Assembly: GCF_900314695.1 (NCBI RefSeq)
Contig: NZ_OMWD01000023.1
Span: forward strand, 3,905 to 67,904
From: an uncultured Methanobrevibacter sp.
GTDB taxonomy: Archaea; Methanobacteriota; Methanobacteria; Methanobacteriales; Methanobacteriaceae
Length of the DNA: 64,000 bases
Reading direction: 5' to 3'
Shown here piece after piece: positions 47,401 through 55,646 of the stretch; position 1 is the first letter of the stretch; the number at the start of each line of letters is the position of its first letter. The notes below the pieces were generated by a model. It was not told where the DNA came from, made no database searches, and saw nothing but the letters and a program-made list of their open reading frames with translations. The position numbers and the translations under genes are program-made.

Positions 47401-50400
47401 GTGAAGGCATTGTTGTTGAAAATTCTGATAATGTTACTTTTGATAGCAATACTGTATCTGTTAATTTCACTGATGTCGTTACTGCAAGCGGTTATGATAC
47501 TATTTACTCTGTAGATTTCAAAAATTCCAATAATGCTGTAATTTCCAATAACACAATTGTATCTGAAGGAAATAGTTATATCTATGGATTATCAATAAGC
47601 GATTGTGATAATTTCAATATTGAAGCAAATGACATTGATACAACATCCAATTATTACTCTAACGGTATCAGTATCGAAGGCCATTCTACTGGTGTTGTAA
47701 AAGATAACGAAATATCAGTAAAATCAAAAAATTCTGCTTATGGAATTTACTCAAATAGACTGGATGGAAATGCTTCAGCAACTTATACTGATAATGTCAT
47801 TGTTGGTAACGCATATAATGTGTTCGGATTCGAACTAGATAATGTTGAGAGCAATGTAACCGGAAATCTTGTTAATCTTAGAGGTAATTATACTACCGGA
47901 ATCGCATACGCAGGATCCAATTTAATAGCTGAAAACAACACAATTTTTGCAGATGCATCCAATGTAGGAAATGAATATGTCTATGACTTATTTGGCAGTG
48001 ATACCACAGGAATTAAAGTCATAGGAGACAATTCCATAATAAAAGACAATACCATCAATTCAACCGACAAATCATTCTATATTACCGGAGACTATAATGA
48101 ATTATTTAGAAACAATGCAGCAGGAAGCGTAAATGTCAGCGGAGATTACAATACAATCACTGAAAACATAATCAACACTACAGAGATTTATGCAGTTAAT
48201 CTGGGCAGTTCAAAGCAAAACACTGTAAGGGAAAACCATTTATATGCAAGGGAATTGTTTGGAAATGATGCAGTCAATTTCACAGATGCAAGTAATACTG
48301 TTATTTCAAATCATCCAGGGTCAACCTTTTTAACTGTAAATGCAACAGACATCAGCTATGGAGATTCCCTCTACATCATCGTATCAGTAACGGAAAATGC
48401 AACAGGAACAATTACAATTACAAACACCCAAGCAAATTCAACAGAATATAAATCAGATATTTTCGACGGCATAGCAGTATTCAACATGACAGGCTTTGAT
48501 GTTGGAAACTATACATTTAATGTGACCTATTCAGGAGATGATAATTACGGTCCTTGCCAAAGCAACTTTACAGTTGCAGTTAATAAAAAATTAGTGGATA
48601 TGACAATAACTGCTGGAGACATAACCTATGGTGAAGCCGCAACAATAACTGTAACAACCCCAACAGATGCAACTGGAACAGTTACAATATGCATCGGCGA
48701 TAAAAACTACGCTGCAGAAATCATTAACGGAGAGGCCACATTCAACATTACAGGATTGGGTGCCGGGGATTATGAGGCCATAGCCAATTATACTGGAGAT
48801 GCAAATTACATGGCTTGCCAAAACACTACACAATTTAGAGTAAGTAAAGCACCTACCGAAATCAGTGTTGCCAGCGATGTTGTCAACCTCAAGGTTCTTG
48901 AGGAATTTGCTCCAGAAGCCACTTTGATTCCAGATGTAGGCTACCTAACATACATATCAAATGATACAAGCATTGCCATCGTTTTAAATGGTACAATCAA
49001 AGCCACTGGCGCAGGCTCAACCATAATTACTGTCAATTTTGAAGGCAATGATAATTATGAAGCCTCAAATAAAACTATTAATGTTACCGTTACTTTAAAT
49101 GATGCCAGCATCAGCGTGAATAACTCCACATTGGATTTAAAAGTTGGTGATAGTTTTAGCATTGCTGCTACTACCATTCCTGATGATTTGAATGTAACTT
49201 ATATTCCTGATGACTCAGGAGTTGTAAGCGTTAGTGAAAACGGTGTTGTTACTGCTTTAAAAGAAGGTAATGGCATCATTACTGTTAGAGTTGGTGGCGA
49301 CGGAATTTACTCTCAAAATTCAACTACCGTTAACGTTAGTGTAGGCAAAAAAGACGTCATCCTGACAATATCTACCGAAGACACCACATACAGTGAGAAC
49401 GCAACAATCACAGCAACAATGTCAATCGACGGTACAGTAACAGTCAATATAAACAACGAAAACATTGCCCTTGAAATAACAAACGGAACAGGACAAATAA
49501 CAATACCAAACTTAAACGCAGGAGAATACAACATAAAAGCCACATTTGAAGGAAACGACCACTACAAAGCAGCAAACGCAACAACAACCCTCACAGTTGC
49601 AAAATCAGAATCACATCTAACAATCCAACCAATCCCTGAAACAGCATATGGCGAAGACATAAATATTATTATAAATGTCCAAAATGATGCAACAGGAACA
49701 ATAACACTCACAGTCAACGGCGAAAATTACATCAAAAACATCGAAAACGGACAGGCCACATTCAACATAACCGGACTCAATGCAGGAAATTATGAAGCAA
49801 TAGCCAATTACACTGGAGATACCAATTACCTTGCATCCCAAAATTCCACACAGTTCACTGTCAAATCCAGCATGAAAACATTTGAAGACATAGCCAACAT
49901 TATCAGCAATGCACATGCAGGAGACGAAATCAATCTGGAGGGAACATACTACGGAACAGGTTCAACAATAACCGTCAACAAAGAATTAAGCATTAAAGGT
50001 AACGGAGAAACCATTCTTGATGCCAAAAACCTGTCCGGAATCCTAAGCGTTTCTGCCGATAACGTCAGAATCAACAACATCCGATTCATCAACGGAAAAA
50101 TCAACGCCAACGGTGGAGCAATCAACTGGATTGGTAAAAATGGTATGATATCCAATTGTACATTTATTAACTGTTCTGCTGAAAATGGAGGATCTGTTTA
50201 CTGGAATGGTGAAAACGGAATGATAAACACATCAACATTCGACAAATCAACTGCAACACAGAACGGTGGAGCAATATACTGGAACGCAAATAGCGGAGAA
50301 ATAACAGACTCCATATTCACCAATTCACATGCGCAAAACGGAGGCGCTGTATATGTTCCGGAAAACAGGACCGTTGAAATCAAATCATCAATATTTGACA

Positions 50401-51542
50401 GTAACATTGCAGAAGAGGAAAGCGGAGCAGTTTACGGAGGAACAGTTGATGATGACTGCATATTCAAAAACAACACATACACACCACTAAACACAACAAC
50501 AATCATTTCAATAAATGAAACTGCAGTATATACCGGAAACGACATCTCAATCACAACCCTCATTTTAAGCCAAAAAGGAGGACTGGTGAACACCGGTACA
50601 GTTGAAATATACATAAATTCCAAATTAATAGCAACAATACCTGCAAACACTGCATACATCTATAAAACAGACGATTTAGGCACCTACAGAGTACTTGCAA
50701 AATTCATTGACGACTCCAGCTACAAAGACAGCTCAAGCACCGCTGAATTTACTGTAATACCTGTTGACATTCCAGAAGAAATAGAAACAAGCACAGCTGG
50801 AATATTTACACTAGAATTCCCAGATGATGCAGAAGGAACACTAACAGTCTTCATCGACGGAACCAAATACAAAGTATATGACATCATCGGAGGAATACTC
50901 AAAATCGATTTATCCGACAAGAAAGGAAAATACAACATAACATTCGAATATTCCGGAGACAAAAACTACCCTGCATTTAAAAAGGACGCAAACATAACAG
51001 TAGAAACCAACCCATCAATAACCGCCTCTAACGCCAAAGTCCTATACTCAGCAGGAACAACATACAAAATAACAGTATACAAAAACAAAGGAATAACAGC
51101 AAACAATGTCAGTGTAGCAATAAAGCAAAACAACAAAGCATTCAAGACAATCAAAACAAATTCCAAAGGAATCGCAAGCTTCAAAATAACACAAACACCA
51201 GGAACATACAAGCTAAAAATAACATCCCTTGGAAAAACAGTAACAAAAACACTAACAGTAAAACACATAGTAACACTAAAAACAGCAACAGTCAAAAAAT
51301 CAGCCAAAAAACTAATACTACAGGCAACACTCGCCAAAGTAAACAAAAAATACCTAAAAAAGAAAACCGTAACCTTCAAATTCAACGGTAAAAAATACAA
51401 AGCCAAAACCAATGCAAAAGGTGTCGCAAAAGTAACCATCAAAAAATCCATACTCAAAAAACTAAAAGTAGGCAAAAAAATAACCTACCAGGCAACATAT
51501 GCAAAAGATACAATCAAAAAGACAGTTAAAATTAAAAAATAA
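44442..51542 (+). CDS. Giant secreted adhesin-like protein (2366 residues)
   Basis: After a signal peptide ('MGAASAAD' region) comes a beta-helix (about 60-290), a DUF11-like domain ('GDTIELTATVYNNGPDDAKN', about 310-410), and three Ig-like repeats (about 420-680; 'TATYSGNANY', 'ATFEGNDQYNPAN', 'TATYSGDENYNPAN'). A second DUF11-like domain follows (about 685-800), then a NosD-like beta-helix (about 830-1290), two more Ig-like repeats and two BIG2-type domains (about 1470-1640; 'NDTSIAIVLNGTIKATGAG', 'GVVSVSENGVVTALKEG'). Further Ig repeats, a third beta-helix (about 1805-2010) and Ig repeats lead to a Lys-rich anchor ending 'KDTIKKTVKIKK'. It has many N-glycosylation sequons. The promoter is TATA-only (about 44413-44420) and probably leaderless. 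Codon use shifts between blocks, suggesting mosaic assembly. Confidence 0.92.
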   Translation: MGFKKAILVLLLLIILTMGAASAADTNTTSDNLAATEETSLKLSENENFEEKLGIDESTTPLSGPGNSSGKFADLNTLISGATAGDTVTLTVDYCKESDFYGLISIDKELTIDGQGHIIDANNTRDIMRIDNAQNVKLKNIQFINVKGNSSTALYWTYGSDNGLIENCTFTNCLGIDGSAINLIGSNTNIIGSTFINCSGYEGGAIYWGGNDNTIRYSYFENTTANKGGAIYLYGERGRIEGTTFKNCNMPNSTVIYADNIVNIIGCEFTTTRNETLSSLVYNGNLTNCTLNGISDKYADLNMRIDSNIIGTCKIGDTIELTATVYNNGPDDAKNVSAHFAIPPSLEIIGNTPYAGSFDCMTGIWNIPEIFSTSWATLTITCQAIKAENTTVNAFVSSDAEDLNLTDNNASANLFILRADTTLTLNVSDIFAGETLRIFIDITPFDATGNLTINIGGVEEQSFINGSDVIMKEGLSAGEYNITATYSGNANYLPTQSTTSFRVNKRNVNLTISLDENTITYGQNATLTAIMPIDGNIAININNETYNITTIAGTAHLQIPAQPAGNHTITATFEGNDQYNPANTTIILTVNRADPPITINTTDIKYGQNATIAVTTLPDVTGIIAIHIDGKIYGMATIISGTAAFNITGLNIGNYTVTATYSGDENYNPANKSATQTVTKADVDLGISLYPNATEFKRGDTVEFIINLINNGPSDATNITVNLTIPNSLRYKSSNTSTAYEDSQTFIWIIDRLNANNTASITFYCDLMGAGMIALNATASTENEIDTDNTNNVATILINASESKVVTPDKFDCFFDENGTLLNVSTNELTFEGDFSNITASTITINKEIIFTGNNATFKDVSFIVKSDWVFIINFTIISENATGCAINASSHSNIGLMNNTIIYKAMFDSDAYVLYANNISSLVFFKNRVTYTGNTNGVGKNFAIYLTNATTSVIAENIFNISLVSAEVPWAEVPPGSGNWVSYPISEGIVVENSDNVTFDSNTVSVNFTDVVTASGYDTIYSVDFKNSNNAVISNNTIVSEGNSYIYGLSISDCDNFNIEANDIDTTSNYYSNGISIEGHSTGVVKDNEISVKSKNSAYGIYSNRLDGNASATYTDNVIVGNAYNVFGFELDNVESNVTGNLVNLRGNYTTGIAYAGSNLIAENNTIFADASNVGNEYVYDLFGSDTTGIKVIGDNSIIKDNTINSTDKSFYITGDYNELFRNNAAGSVNVSGDYNTITENIINTTEIYAVNLGSSKQNTVRENHLYARELFGNDAVNFTDASNTVISNHPGSTFLTVNATDISYGDSLYIIVSVTENATGTITITNTQANSTEYKSDIFDGIAVFNMTGFDVGNYTFNVTYSGDDNYGPCQSNFTVAVNKKLVDMTITAGDITYGEAATITVTTPTDATGTVTICIGDKNYAAEIINGEATFNITGLGAGDYEAIANYTGDANYMACQNTTQFRVSKAPTEISVASDVVNLKVLEEFAPEATLIPDVGYLTYISNDTSIAIVLNGTIKATGAGSTIITVNFEGNDNYEASNKTINVTVTLNDASISVNNSTLDLKVGDSFSIAATTIPDDLNVTYIPDDSGVVSVSENGVVTALKEGNGIITVRVGGDGIYSQNSTTVNVSVGKKDVILTISTEDTTYSENATITATMSIDGTVTVNINNENIALEITNGTGQITIPNLNAGEYNIKATFEGNDHYKAANATTTLTVAKSESHLTIQPIPETAYGEDINIIINVQNDATGTITLTVNGENYIKNIENGQATFNITGLNAGNYEAIANYTGDTNYLASQNSTQFTVKSSMKTFEDIANIISNAHAGDEINLEGTYYGTGSTITVNKELSIKGNGETILDAKNLSGILSVSADNVRINNIRFINGKINANGGAINWIGKNGMISNCTFINCSAENGGSVYWNGENGMINTSTFDKSTATQNGGAIYWNANSGEITDSIFTNSHAQNGGAVYVPENRTVEIKSSIFDSNIAEEESGAVYGGTVDDDCIFKNNTYTPLNTTTIISINETAVYTGNDISITTLILSQKGGLVNTGTVEIYINSKLIATIPANTAYIYKTDDLGTYRVLAKFIDDSSYKDSSSTAEFTVIPVDIPEEIETSTAGIFTLEFPDDAEGTLTVFIDGTKYKVYDIIGGILKIDLSDKKGKYNITFEYSGDKNYPAFKKDANITVETNPSITASNAKVLYSAGTTYKITVYKNKGITANNVSVAIKQNNKAFKTIKTNSKGIASFKITQTPGTYKLKITSLGKTVTKTLTVKHIVTLKTATVKKSAKKLILQATLAKVNKKYLKKKTVTFKFNGKKYKAKTNAKGVAKVTIKKSILKKLKVGKKITYQATYAKDTIKKTVKIKK

Positions 51543-51578
51543 GGGATTACACCCCTTATTTAAATTTCTTTTTTTTTG
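51541..51578 (+). terminator. Terminator after the giant adhesin
   Basis: AAGGG (51541-51545) pairs with CCCTT (51553-51557), and an interrupted T-run follows to 51578. The stem is short. Confidence 0.5.
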
Positions 51579-51587
51579 ACAATACTT

Positions 51588-51619
51588 CTTTATATATACA
51601 ATTTAACAAATATTTAATC
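51588..51619 (+). promoter_or_regulatory. Leaderless adhesin promoter (copy 3, more diverged)
   Basis: The TATA box (tttatatata, about 51590-51599) is centred 25 bases before the ATG at 51620. The intervening ATTTAACAAATATTTAA matches the element in the 38598 and 40537 promoters with few changes. There is no ribosome binding site. Confidence 0.55.
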
Positions 51620-53197
51620 ATGTTTGGGAAAAAAATCATATGCTTTTCTTTGATGATTCTGATAATCATGATTGGTGCTGTTTCAGCTTCAGAAAACATC
51701 ACTATTGAAAATGATTTGCAGGCACATGAAACCACAAATACCTTTGATGACGTGCAGAACACAATAGAAAAAGCAAAATTCAATTCAACAGTCATTTTAA
51801 ATGGAACTTATAAAGGATCAGGGCATGAAATTGAAATTGATAAGGACATTACCATAGACGGATTGGGAAAAACAACACTAAACGCCAATCACAATTCAAG
51901 AATATTCAACATTAATTCCAGCAACGTCATTTTAAAAAATCTTAATATTACCAATGGATTTTCCTCTGTCTACGGCGGTGCAATCACATCCAGTGGAAAA
52001 TTAACCATTATAAACTGTAATTTTATCAACAATAATGTATATGATACTTTTAATTACCTAAGCTGGAGGGAACCTGGTTACGGGGAGGGAGGTGCAATTT
52101 ATACAGAAAATGATTTGACAGTGATAAATTCCACTTTCATAGATAATTATGCAAAATATTTAGGCAGTTACCACGATATGGATGTGGACGTTGATATGGG
52201 AGACTATGGAAATGGTGGAGCAATAAGCTGTCTTGGCAATTTATACCTGGAAAACTCCAATTTCACAAAAAATTCACTCCATTCAATTATGGCACACTAC
52301 AATGCCAGTATCCTAAATTGCATTTTCAAATCCAGCAGTATTTATTGCAGTGCAACCGCCGATTTACACATCCGAAATTGTGATTTTAAGGATGCAAAAA
52401 TTAATAGTGGAAACTTAACTGTAAATAATTCTAATTTTATAGGAATTAAACATGGTGATGCTTTGATTTATAGCGAGCATGCTAAAATCATCAACTCCAC
52501 TTTCATAAACAACACTGCCTCAAATACTGCCATTTTAGTTCTTGAGGACTATGAACTAAAAGACTGTGTATTCATCAACAACAGGGATGCGACAATTCTT
52601 TCAGGAGATAGCTTGTTAAATGATTCATTAATGCCAACTTATCTAAAAGCGAAAAGCATGAATCACCTTAGAAAAACATATTATAAAAGCGGAAAATCAC
52701 TTAAAATAGATTCAATTTATGAAGAAGTCAAGATTTATATTAACGGTAAAAAACATGAGTTATACGAATTTTATGATTATAATTCAAAATTTTATGATTA
52801 TAATTCAAATTACTTTATTTTTCCAGTTTCAACCTGGAAGGTCGGAACATATACAATTTTTATGAAATCTGAAGTAAAATATGTTAAAGATGCAACATTT
52901 AAAATTACTGTCTTGAAAGCCCCAACAACTGTCAAAGCACCAAAAGTAATCGCTAAATACAAAAAATCCAAATATTTCAAAGTAACAGTAAAGCACAAAA
53001 CCACGAAAAAAGCTGTGAAAAACACCTACATCAAACTCAAAATCGGCAAGAAAACATACAAGGTAAAGACTAACTCAAAGGGAATAGCAAAATTCAACAC
53101 CAAAAAGCTTAAAGTAGGAACCCACAAAGTCACAATAACCTCTGGTAACGCCAACTACAAAATTTCAGCAAAAAGCCAAATTAAAGTCAAAAAATAA
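51620..53197 (+). CDS. Secreted adhesin-like protein: beta-helix plus Lys-rich C-terminal module
   Basis: The 525-residue protein has a signal peptide ('MIGAVSASEN'), a beta-helix opening 'TFDDVQNTIEKAKFNSTVIL', and helix turns up to about residue 335 ('GGAITS', 'EGGAIYT', 'GNGGAIS'). The last ~95 residues match the 38598 product very closely (APKVIAKYKKSKYFKVTVK, 'TNSKGIAKFNTKKL'). The middle has a duplicated short segment, FYDYNSK then FYDYNSN. It has the same leaderless promoter type as 38598, so the pair may be co-regulated. A hairpin (53196-53201/53209-53214) follows the stop. It is the last of the adhesin array. Confidence 0.88.
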   Translation: MFGKKIICFSLMILIIMIGAVSASENITIENDLQAHETTNTFDDVQNTIEKAKFNSTVILNGTYKGSGHEIEIDKDITIDGLGKTTLNANHNSRIFNINSSNVILKNLNITNGFSSVYGGAITSSGKLTIINCNFINNNVYDTFNYLSWREPGYGEGGAIYTENDLTVINSTFIDNYAKYLGSYHDMDVDVDMGDYGNGGAISCLGNLYLENSNFTKNSLHSIMAHYNASILNCIFKSSSIYCSATADLHIRNCDFKDAKINSGNLTVNNSNFIGIKHGDALIYSEHAKIINSTFINNTASNTAILVLEDYELKDCVFINNRDATILSGDSLLNDSLMPTYLKAKSMNHLRKTYYKSGKSLKIDSIYEEVKIYINGKKHELYEFYDYNSKFYDYNSNYFIFPVSTWKVGTYTIFMKSEVKYVKDATFKITVLKAPTTVKAPKVIAKYKKSKYFKVTVKHKTTKKAVKNTYIKLKIGKKTYKVKTNSKGIAKFNTKKLKVGTHKVTITSGNANYKISAKSQIKVKK

Positions 53198-53225
53198 GGA
53201 TCTCACCAATCCTTATCTTTTTATT
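53196..53225 (+). terminator. Terminator after the 51620 adhesin
   Basis: AAGGAT (53196-53201) pairs with ATCCTT (53209-53214), followed by a T-rich stretch. A related, weaker sequence lies after the stop at 44325. Confidence 0.5.
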
Positions 53226-53321
53226 TATACATGCAATATTTATAAAGCCCCACTTTTATGACAAAAAAAATCATGCAGAACACAAAATCAGTTATATACC
53301 TTAAAAAACAAAGTATTACTC

Positions 53322-54662
53322 ATGAATTTAAACTCAAAATTTAATTATAGGGATTTTATAATATTCATAGTACCCGTTCTAATATTCTCATTATATCTTT
53401 ACATATATAATCCGGGCATTTTGACTGCTGCTTCATTCAGCCAGCTTCACCAAATTGCTACAGGCGAATTTACCGGCGCATATCCGATATTGCACACAAT
53501 CATTGAGATGATATGTCTTAAAATCTATGCGTCCCCTGCATCAATCGGCGCTTTCCAGATACTGGTATTCAGCCTTATTTGGATGATTATATGCAACTAT
53601 CATCGTGATGATACAAAAAGCGACAGCAATGGATTCGTATTGCAGTTCATCATAACAATGATTGTATGTCTGATTCCAATAAATGCAATTTATTCAATTA
53701 CATTGTCAAGCAATATCCTATTCAGCTATGCAGTGCTGTTTTTATGTTTCCTCATTAAGGTAATAATCGACAGAAACGGTCAAATCAGCACTAAACTGGG
53801 CATAATGATTGCTGTAACACTTGCATTCATAAGCGGACTGAACACCTTTGGAATTTACGTATCAGTGCTTTCATTGATAATAATCATGGCATATCTCTTT
53901 ATAAAGAAAACTCCTCAGGATGCATTGATAAAGCTTGGTCTTATAAGCGTTGTTTGCATAGTCCTGATTACATCATTAGGTATGATATATCAAACCGATG
54001 CCAACAACAATTTCCCTGCAAATGATGCATTTGAAGATGGAGTAAATCTTGAAAATGCTAAAAGTCAGTTTTTCAAGGGAATCAATGACGTTCCAAAGGA
54101 AGGCTTTGAAAATGCAACTCAGGTAAATGTCAAAACAGACAAGTTCAAGTCACTGAATTCAATCGTTGACATGACCCGTGAAAACATCATCCTTGACGGG
54201 CTTTTAAACAGTCCTATAGTCTATGTGATTCTGTCAATAATTCTTCTTGGATTCATTTACTACACAACAGATTCCCATGAAATATTTTTAATTTTCATTC
54301 CGAATCTGTTGAACATGGTAATATGTCTTGTGAGTGGTCAAAACAATCTTTATTCAAATCTGCTGGTCTGCTATTTGATAATAATAATTCTGGCAAATAT
54401 GTGGCCAAACCTTAAATCTCAAGGGACTGAAACCCCTGCGCCTGCCAGAACCGAACAGCCAGCCCGAATCATGAGCCAACCAAAGGAGTATGTTCCTCCA
54501 AAAGCTGAAATGAACCAACCTCAAGAGGAATATCAGACTGTTGATTATCAACTTGAAGAATTGACCTTGGATGAAGGCACAAATCAAAGAATCGAATATG
54601 AAGATGGCGGATCTGATTTGGTGGATGAAATTCTAAATGAAATTAAAAACGAAAAGAAATGA
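53322..54662 (+). CDS. Reduced paralogue of the 31093 membrane protein
   Basis: The 446-residue protein shares the membrane core with the 31093 gene: 'DFIIFIVPVLIFSLYLYIYNPGILT', 'FQILVFSLIWMIICNY', 'CLIPINAIYSITL' and a similar end. The marks likely to be functional are changed: FDSFNQ to AASFSQ (36-41), NWHP to GAYP (52-55), LWKDVLFSY to LSSNILFSY, QLRLNGIYV to GLNTFGIYV, and TQDNRYLY to SGQNNLYS. About 100 residues of the large outside loop are missing. A short acidic and Pro/Gln-rich tail replaces the repeats. It keeps intact membrane segments and a leaderless-type promoter (TATA about 53290-53299), so it is not obviously a pseudogene. A catalytically dead partner or regulator is one possibility. 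Confidence 0.78.
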   Translation: MNLNSKFNYRDFIIFIVPVLIFSLYLYIYNPGILTAASFSQLHQIATGEFTGAYPILHTIIEMICLKIYASPASIGAFQILVFSLIWMIICNYHRDDTKSDSNGFVLQFIITMIVCLIPINAIYSITLSSNILFSYAVLFLCFLIKVIIDRNGQISTKLGIMIAVTLAFISGLNTFGIYVSVLSLIIIMAYLFIKKTPQDALIKLGLISVVCIVLITSLGMIYQTDANNNFPANDAFEDGVNLENAKSQFFKGINDVPKEGFENATQVNVKTDKFKSLNSIVDMTRENIILDGLLNSPIVYVILSIILLGFIYYTTDSHEIFLIFIPNLLNMVICLVSGQNNLYSNLLVCYLIIIILANMWPNLKSQGTETPAPARTEQPARIMSQPKEYVPPKAEMNQPQEEYQTVDYQLEELTLDEGTNQRIEYEDGGSDLVDEILNEIKNEKK

Positions 54663-54742
54663 TGATTGATTTATATAATATGAAAAATAATAATTTAATT
54701 ACAAAAAGGATTAAGTTGAAATTTCTTTTTAAAGGTGATTAA

Positions 54743-55378
54743 ATGGATAAAAAGGAATTGATAATAATCGGAATAGTAATCGTTATCTTTATAGTGGTTG
54801 CAGGTGTCATGCTTTCCCCTTCAACCGGGGCGAAGGACACCGAATTGAAAATGCTTAATAACGGAACCCTTGGAGAAAACGGTACAATATACATCAAGTT
54901 AACCGATGCACAAAAGCAATCATTGGCTGATAAGCCAGTTACAGTAAAAATTACTGATAAAAGCGGAAAAGAAGTTTTATCAAAAACTGTCAAAACACAC
55001 GTTACCGGCGTTGCAATCGTTAAACTTGCCAAGATGAGTCCCGGAGAATATGAGGTTAAGGTAAGCTATGACGGAGACAACAACTATACGGCAAGCAGTC
55101 TCAAAGAAAAAATCAATGTCAAGTCAGGTTATGTTGAAGAGGATATTAACATGACTGCAATGATTGGAAGCGATACCGATACAACAGACACACAAACAGC
55201 ATCCCCTGATACATCTACTGATTCATACAATTCATATACACATGACTACAGTGACACATCACAGGACAGCTCCGACACAGGCAGTGATGATGATAGTGGC
55301 ACTGCAGTAATTGATGAAAACGGTAACGAAGCGGAAACTGTAATTGATGAAAACGGCCACGAAGTACCCGAAACATGA
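54743..55378 (+). CDS. Membrane-anchored Ig-like protein with Asp/Ser/Thr-rich tail
   Basis: The 211-residue protein starts with an N-terminal signal anchor (about 6-24). One Ig-like domain follows (about 33-125) with 'NGTIYIKLTD', 'PVTVKITD' and 'YEVKVSYDGDNNYTAS', as in the adhesin repeats. The remaining 85 residues are rich in Asp, Ser, Thr and Tyr, and end in two short repeats 'VIDENGNEAET' / 'VIDENGHEVPET'. The tail is strongly acidic, opposite in charge to the adhesin anchors. AGGTGAT precedes the ATG. It lies 80 bases downstream of the membrane protein gene at 53322. A role in the cell envelope is likely. The function is unknown. Confidence 0.82.
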   Translation: MDKKELIIIGIVIVIFIVVAGVMLSPSTGAKDTELKMLNNGTLGENGTIYIKLTDAQKQSLADKPVTVKITDKSGKEVLSKTVKTHVTGVAIVKLAKMSPGEYEVKVSYDGDNNYTASSLKEKINVKSGYVEEDINMTAMIGSDTDTTDTQTASPDTSTDSYNSYTHDYSDTSQDSSDTGSDDDSGTAVIDENGNEAETVIDENGHEVPET

Positions 55379-55379
55379 T

Positions 55380-55408
55380 AAGGAATTTAACTTCCTTATT
55401 TTTTTATT
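55380..55408 (+). terminator. Stem-loop terminator
   Basis: AAGGAA (55380-55385) pairs with TTCCTT (55392-55397), followed by long T-runs. It lies directly after the stop at 55378. Confidence 0.75.
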
Positions 55409-55586
55409 TTTTTACAGATAGATAACACCACAACTTTAAATGAAATTTATAGATTAAACTTATTAAATCAAATCTGCATCCAAGAAAAATAAAACCAACA
55501 CCTGAAAATATTAAAAATATAAACCATCTAATTAAAATAATGAATTCAAAAATGAGTGCCCGAGAAGCCTGATTAAATATTTTCAT
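55404..55586 (-). CDS. Possible small membrane protein (doubtful)
   Basis: A 60-codon frame on the minus strand encodes a very hydrophobic peptide with two possible membrane segments and several Arg/Lys. There is no ribosome binding site, and the only TATA-like sequence is too close to the ATG. It fills the gap between two plus-strand genes. It could be real or just an AT-rich open frame. Confidence 0.2.
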   Translation of the reverse strand: MKIFNQASRALIFEFIILIRWFIFLIFSGVGFIFLGCRFDLISLIYKFHLKLWCYLSVKK

Positions 55587-55646
55587 TTAAGTGATTTATA
55601 CCCCCTAAAAAACAGAAATTATAATACCTAAAAAGGGAGGTATTTC

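Noticed and set aside
48591..51475. Minus-strand frames inside the giant adhesin
   Set aside because: They are shadows of a long, well-structured coding region with regular domains and a clear anchor.
34448..53197. CRISPR array suggested by many short repeats in the adhesin region
   Set aside because: The repeats are coding, irregular in spacing and part of beta-helix and Ig-like proteins. There is no constant repeat with unique spacers.
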